Shown here one piece after another: positions 5,903 to 7,587 of a stretch of 7,587 nucleotides of DNA. How positions within the stretch are numbered: the stretch's first letter is position 1; each line of letters opens with the position of its first letter. Location: contig CAIKRN010000252.1 of the NCBI GenBank assembly GCA_903829855.1, forward strand, positions 1-7,587, in the 5' to 3' direction. Origin of the DNA: an uncultured Opitutia bacterium (GTDB taxonomy: Bacteria > Verrucomicrobiota > Verrucomicrobiia > Opitutales > UBA953). The notes under the pieces are model-generated. The model did no database searches. It had not been told where the DNA came from and saw nothing but the letters and a program-made list of their open reading frames with translations. A program made the position numbers and the translations under genes.

Positions 5903-6985
5903 TCACTTCCCGCTTCGAATCGGCTTCACCACCGTGAGGTTCTCGCTTCTGGGTCCAGAATTCCATCCCTCCGGACCAGCGGTGAAATGGCCGGCAGCAA
6001 ACGTCTCATCGGTCAGGCGAAACACATAGCATTCGCAAGGATTGCGTAGGCCCGGAAAAGGCTGCCCTTTGGTGACGCCCTCACGCTTGAAAGCACCGGC
6101 CGAAAAACAATCAAAGCGCGGGCCGCCCTTACCGAAGGCGGCATAATCCGTATCCTCCGGAAAGGTCAGCTTGGTGATGGCGTGGGTATGCCCGTGCAAG
6201 AGGGCGACGACGTTGGCATCCTTGATGACCTCGTAGAACGCCTTGCGACGCTCTTGGTCCCACCAAGTGCTGCGATCACTGAAGTCGAGGTGCTGGACGA
6301 TAACGACGGGCGCAAACGCTGGCTTCAGGGTCGCCAGGTATTCTTTGAGAAAGGTCAGGCTCTTTTCTGGGTCCCACATCGAACCGGGCTTGGCATCGGC
6401 CTTCACGACCTCGCCGGCGTAGTTGTTGACGTTGATGAAATGCACTCCCTGCCAGACCCAAGCACAATGGAGTCCGTCCTCGGAAACCCTGGTCACCATG
6501 CCCGCCTTGAGCATCGCCGCGTTACGGTCGCGCAATCCCTGACGAATGATGCCGGTCTTCGAGCCACCATCATGATTACCCGCCACGGCGATGACCGGGA
6601 AGCGCTTCGGCACCTCGCCCTGCCAAGGAAATAGCGTATCGAAAATCTTCCACTGCGCCGGAGAACCGTTTTCCGTCAAATCGCCCGCGACAATCATCGC
6701 CAGAGGTGCAGGCACAGGCCCCCTCCCCTTCATCGCCTCAGCCAACGGCCCATGGGGCGGCCACGGGCGACCGGGCAAGGTGGCCAGCACATCGAGCGTG
6801 CGGACGACATTGAGATTATAATCCGCGGCGGTGAATACCGGGTCGCACTGCTTGTAGATCGTCCCGACATGCACATCGGAAATCAAGTAGAAGGTGATAT
6901 CGCGGGCCGCGGCCGCCACGAACGCCATCGAGAGCAGCCCGAGGGCCAGCATGGACTTCATCACCTCGGGGAACAGGTTGCGCAT
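5903..6985 (-). CDS. Exported calcineurin-like metallophosphoesterase
   Basis: This 360-residue protein belongs to the calcineurin-like (PF00149) metallophosphoesterases, which use two metal ions to cleave phosphomono- or phosphodiesters. The metal-ligand blocks occur in order: SDVH (36-39), GDLTENG (101-107), GNHD (136-139), QHLD (231-234, with H232) and HGHTHA (264-269). All expected Asp, Asn and His ligands are present, so the enzyme should be active. A hydrophobic stretch (about 12-27) ending in Ala residues indicates Sec export. The first ATG is reported, but the start is ambiguous: the ATG at 6961 begins with Met-Lys-Ser before the hydrophobic core, and the ATG at 6952 has GAGGTG (6962-6967) at good Shine-Dalgarno spacing. 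It converges on the FMN/ApbE gene and probably belongs to a separate transcription unit. The substrate is not recognisable; a nucleotide or phospholipid phosphodiesterase is possible. Confidence 0.9.
   Translation of the reverse strand: MRNLFPEVMKSMLALGLLSMAFVAAAARDITFYLISDVHVGTIYKQCDPVFTAADYNLNVVRTLDVLATLPGRPWPPHGPLAEAMKGRGPVPAPLAMIVAGDLTENGSPAQWKIFDTLFPWQGEVPKRFPVIAVAGNHDGGSKTGIIRQGLRDRNAAMLKAGMVTRVSEDGLHCAWVWQGVHFINVNNYAGEVVKADAKPGSMWDPEKSLTFLKEYLATLKPAFAPVVIVQHLDFSDRSTWWDQERRKAFYEVIKDANVVALLHGHTHAITKLTFPEDTDYAAFGKGGPRFDCFSAGAFKREGVTKGQPFPGLRNPCECYVFRLTDETFAAGHFTAGPEGWNSGPRSENLTVVKPIRSGK
6962..6967 (-). promoter_or_regulatory. Candidate Shine-Dalgarno favouring an internal start
   Basis: On the minus strand GAGGTG lies 9 nt before the ATG at 6952-6950. 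This is better spaced than any purine tract before the ATG at 6985. Using it would shorten the phosphoesterase by 11 residues and start it directly at the hydrophobic core, which is unusual for a signal peptide because no basic residue would precede it. The start choice stays open. Confidence 0.35.
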
Positions 6986-6997
6986 AACGTAAGCAAA

Positions 6998-7013
6998 CCC
7001 TTTTAGCTAAGGG
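6998..7013 (-). promoter_or_regulatory. Short inverted repeat upstream of the metallophosphoesterase start
   Basis: Arms CCCTT and AAGGG (6998-7002 and 7009-7013 on +) flank a 6-nt AT-rich loop, ending 12 nt before the first ATG. On the minus strand TTGAGT precedes it and could be a weak -35 element, but no matching -10 is convincing. It could be a small operator or leader hairpin. The evidence is thin. Confidence 0.2.
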
Positions 7014-7033
7014 ACTCAAGGCTGAGGGCTCTC

Positions 7034-7071
7034 TGCCTCGGGTAGGGATAGGGCCAGGGGTAGGGACGGCT
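7034..7071 (+). repeat. Degenerate REP half-sites upstream of the metallophosphoesterase gene
   Basis: GTAGGGA (7042-7048) and GTAGGGACGGCT (7060-7071) match the foot and left arm of family A, but neither is followed by loop or right arm. The preceding TGCCTCGGGTAGGGA also precedes A2 near 5438. These look like truncated REP remnants. Between them and A5 lies unremarkable sequence. Confidence 0.55.
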
Positions 7072-7121
7072 CCAATACCTAGGGGCTGGCTCAGAGACAG
7101 ACGCAGGAGTTTATCCTGTAA

Positions 7122-7148
7122 CTGCCCCTGCCTCTGCCCCTGCCCCTG
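7122..7148 (+). repeat. Short tandem hexamer repeat CTGCC(C/T)
   Basis: Four tandem CTGCCC/CTGCCT hexamers plus a partial fifth copy abut the GTAG foot of A5. A shorter related run (CCCCTGCCTCTTGCC) precedes A2 near 5428-5442, so a pyrimidine-rich hexamer tract next to an A hairpin occurs twice. Confidence 0.65.
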
Positions 7149-7174
7149 GTAGGGCCGGCTGTCCTCAGCCGTCC
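7149..7174 (+). repeat. REP-like hairpin, family A, copy A5 (one mismatch)
   Basis: GTAG foot 7149-7152, arms 7153-7161 and 7166-7174, loop TCCT. The left arm reads GGCCGGCTG, so stem pair 3 is an unpaired C/T. This is the only imperfect stem among the twelve full hairpins. Confidence 0.8.
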
Positions 7175-7262
7175 GTTCGTCTTACGAGATGCGTATGTCG
7201 TGAGAGATTCTATTCTCGATCCGCTCAACCTTCGTCGCCGATTCCTGCTTCCTCTGGTCAAC

Positions 7263-7288
7263 GGCGGGTTGGGGACAACCCGCCCTAC
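7263..7288 (-). repeat. REP-like hairpin, family B, copy B5
   Basis: Stem arms 7263-7271 and 7276-7284, loop GGGA, minus-strand GTAG foot at 7285-7288. A partial third half-site follows at 7314-7322. Confidence 0.85.
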
Positions 7289-7405
7289 CTCAAGACATCG
7301 AGGAGGTAGAGCACGCCCTACCTTGATTGCCTCCCTCTGGTCCTCGTGTCCTCAGGTCCTCGTTTACGCCCCTTGCCCCCATGTCACCGTGCCCACGTGT
7401 CCCCT

Positions 7406-7422
7406 CGAAGGCTCCGCCTTCG
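7406..7422. repeat. Small accessory palindrome before A6
   Basis: A perfect 7-bp stem, arms CGAAGGC (7406-7412) and GCCTTCG (7416-7422), loop TCC, 3 nt before the GTAG foot of A6, as at A1 and A4. Confidence 0.75.
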
Positions 7423-7425
7423 CTG

Positions 7426-7451
7426 GTAGGGACGGCTGTCCCCAGCCGTCC
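7426..7451 (+). repeat. REP-like hairpin, family A, copy A6
   Basis: GTAG foot 7426-7429, perfect stem arms 7430-7438 and 7443-7451, loop TCCC. B6 follows 55 nt later. Confidence 0.85.
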
Positions 7452-7506
7452 GTTCGCCGAGAGACGTGCGCACCACCTACGAGTTCCTTATCTCACTCGG
7501 GTCAAC

Positions 7507-7532
7507 GGCGGGTTGGGGACAACCCGCCCTAC
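7507..7532 (-). repeat. REP-like hairpin, family B, copy B6
   Basis: Stem arms 7507-7515 and 7520-7528, loop GGGA, minus-strand GTAG foot at 7529-7532. A lone minus-strand half-site GTAGGGCGGG (7572-7581 on +) follows near the window edge without its partner arm. Confidence 0.85.
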
Positions 7533-7587
7533 CTCAAGACCTCGAGGAGGCAGAGCACGCCCGACCTCAATCCCGCCCTACCAAACC

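Larger units (their letters stand above)
7149..7581. repeat. Right BIME-like composite repeat (A-B-A-B plus half-site)
   Basis: The order is A5, 88-nt linker, B5, 145-nt linker, A6, 55-nt linker, B6, then a lone B-type half-site (7572-7581) near the window edge. The part from 7204 to 7532 corresponds in order, orientation and linker sequence to 15-308. The B to B spacing is 244 nt here, 242 nt on the left and 234 nt in the middle. No gene is supported in this stretch. Confidence 0.85.

Noticed and set aside
7018..7024. Sigma-70 promoter for the metallophosphoesterase using TTGAGT
   Set aside because: A -10 hexamer at 16-18 nt spacing matches TATAAT poorly, so I do not list it as a promoter.
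15..7532. Composite transposon bounded by direct repeats
   Set aside because: No transposase or integrase lies between or beside the repeats, and the same elements also occur in the middle. Dispersed REP/BIME elements explain them more simply.

Overview
The window is a GC-rich bacterial segment with three complete genes set among clusters of short palindromic repeats. No rRNA, tRNA, transposase or CRISPR array is visible. The secreted flavoprotein with carbohydrate-binding-like domains, the weak Shine-Dalgarno signals and the style of the repeats resemble Verrucomicrobiota, perhaps Opitutaceae. This placement is inferred from gene style and is only moderately secure.

Layout: (1) 1-405 is a repeat cluster plus a short purine-rich leader. 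(2) 406-2778 (+) encodes a 790-residue exported FAD-dependent oxidoreductase with a beta-sandwich domain at each end. (3) 2782-5409 (+) begins 3 nt later and encodes an 875-residue membrane flavoprotein. Its order is an N-terminal anchor, two tandem FMN-binding domains, a NosR/NapH-like membrane core with two CX3CP motifs, and a complete ApbE-like FMN transferase domain. (4) 5410-5902 is a repeat cluster between convergent genes. (5) 5903-6985 (-) encodes an exported calcineurin-like metallophosphoesterase. (6) 6986-7587 is its upstream region followed by a third repeat cluster.

The first two genes look like one transcription unit and a candidate extracytoplasmic redox system. The membrane protein carries FMN domains, the transferase expected to load FMN onto them, and cysteine motifs suited to cross-membrane electron transfer. 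The linked exported FAD enzyme is the natural candidate terminal reductase or oxidase. Predicted topology places both FMN domains and ApbE outside and both CX3CP motifs inside. Substrate and electron donor cannot be read from the sequence.

The repeats are REP/BIME-like. Two hairpin families (A on +, B on -) each have a 9-bp stem and a 4-nt loop, and all but one copy have GTAG at the foot. Read in the same sense, A and B differ at three stem pairs and all three differences are compensated. A and B often lie exactly 55 nt apart, and a unit of about 234-244 nt recurs in the same orientation in all three intergenic regions.
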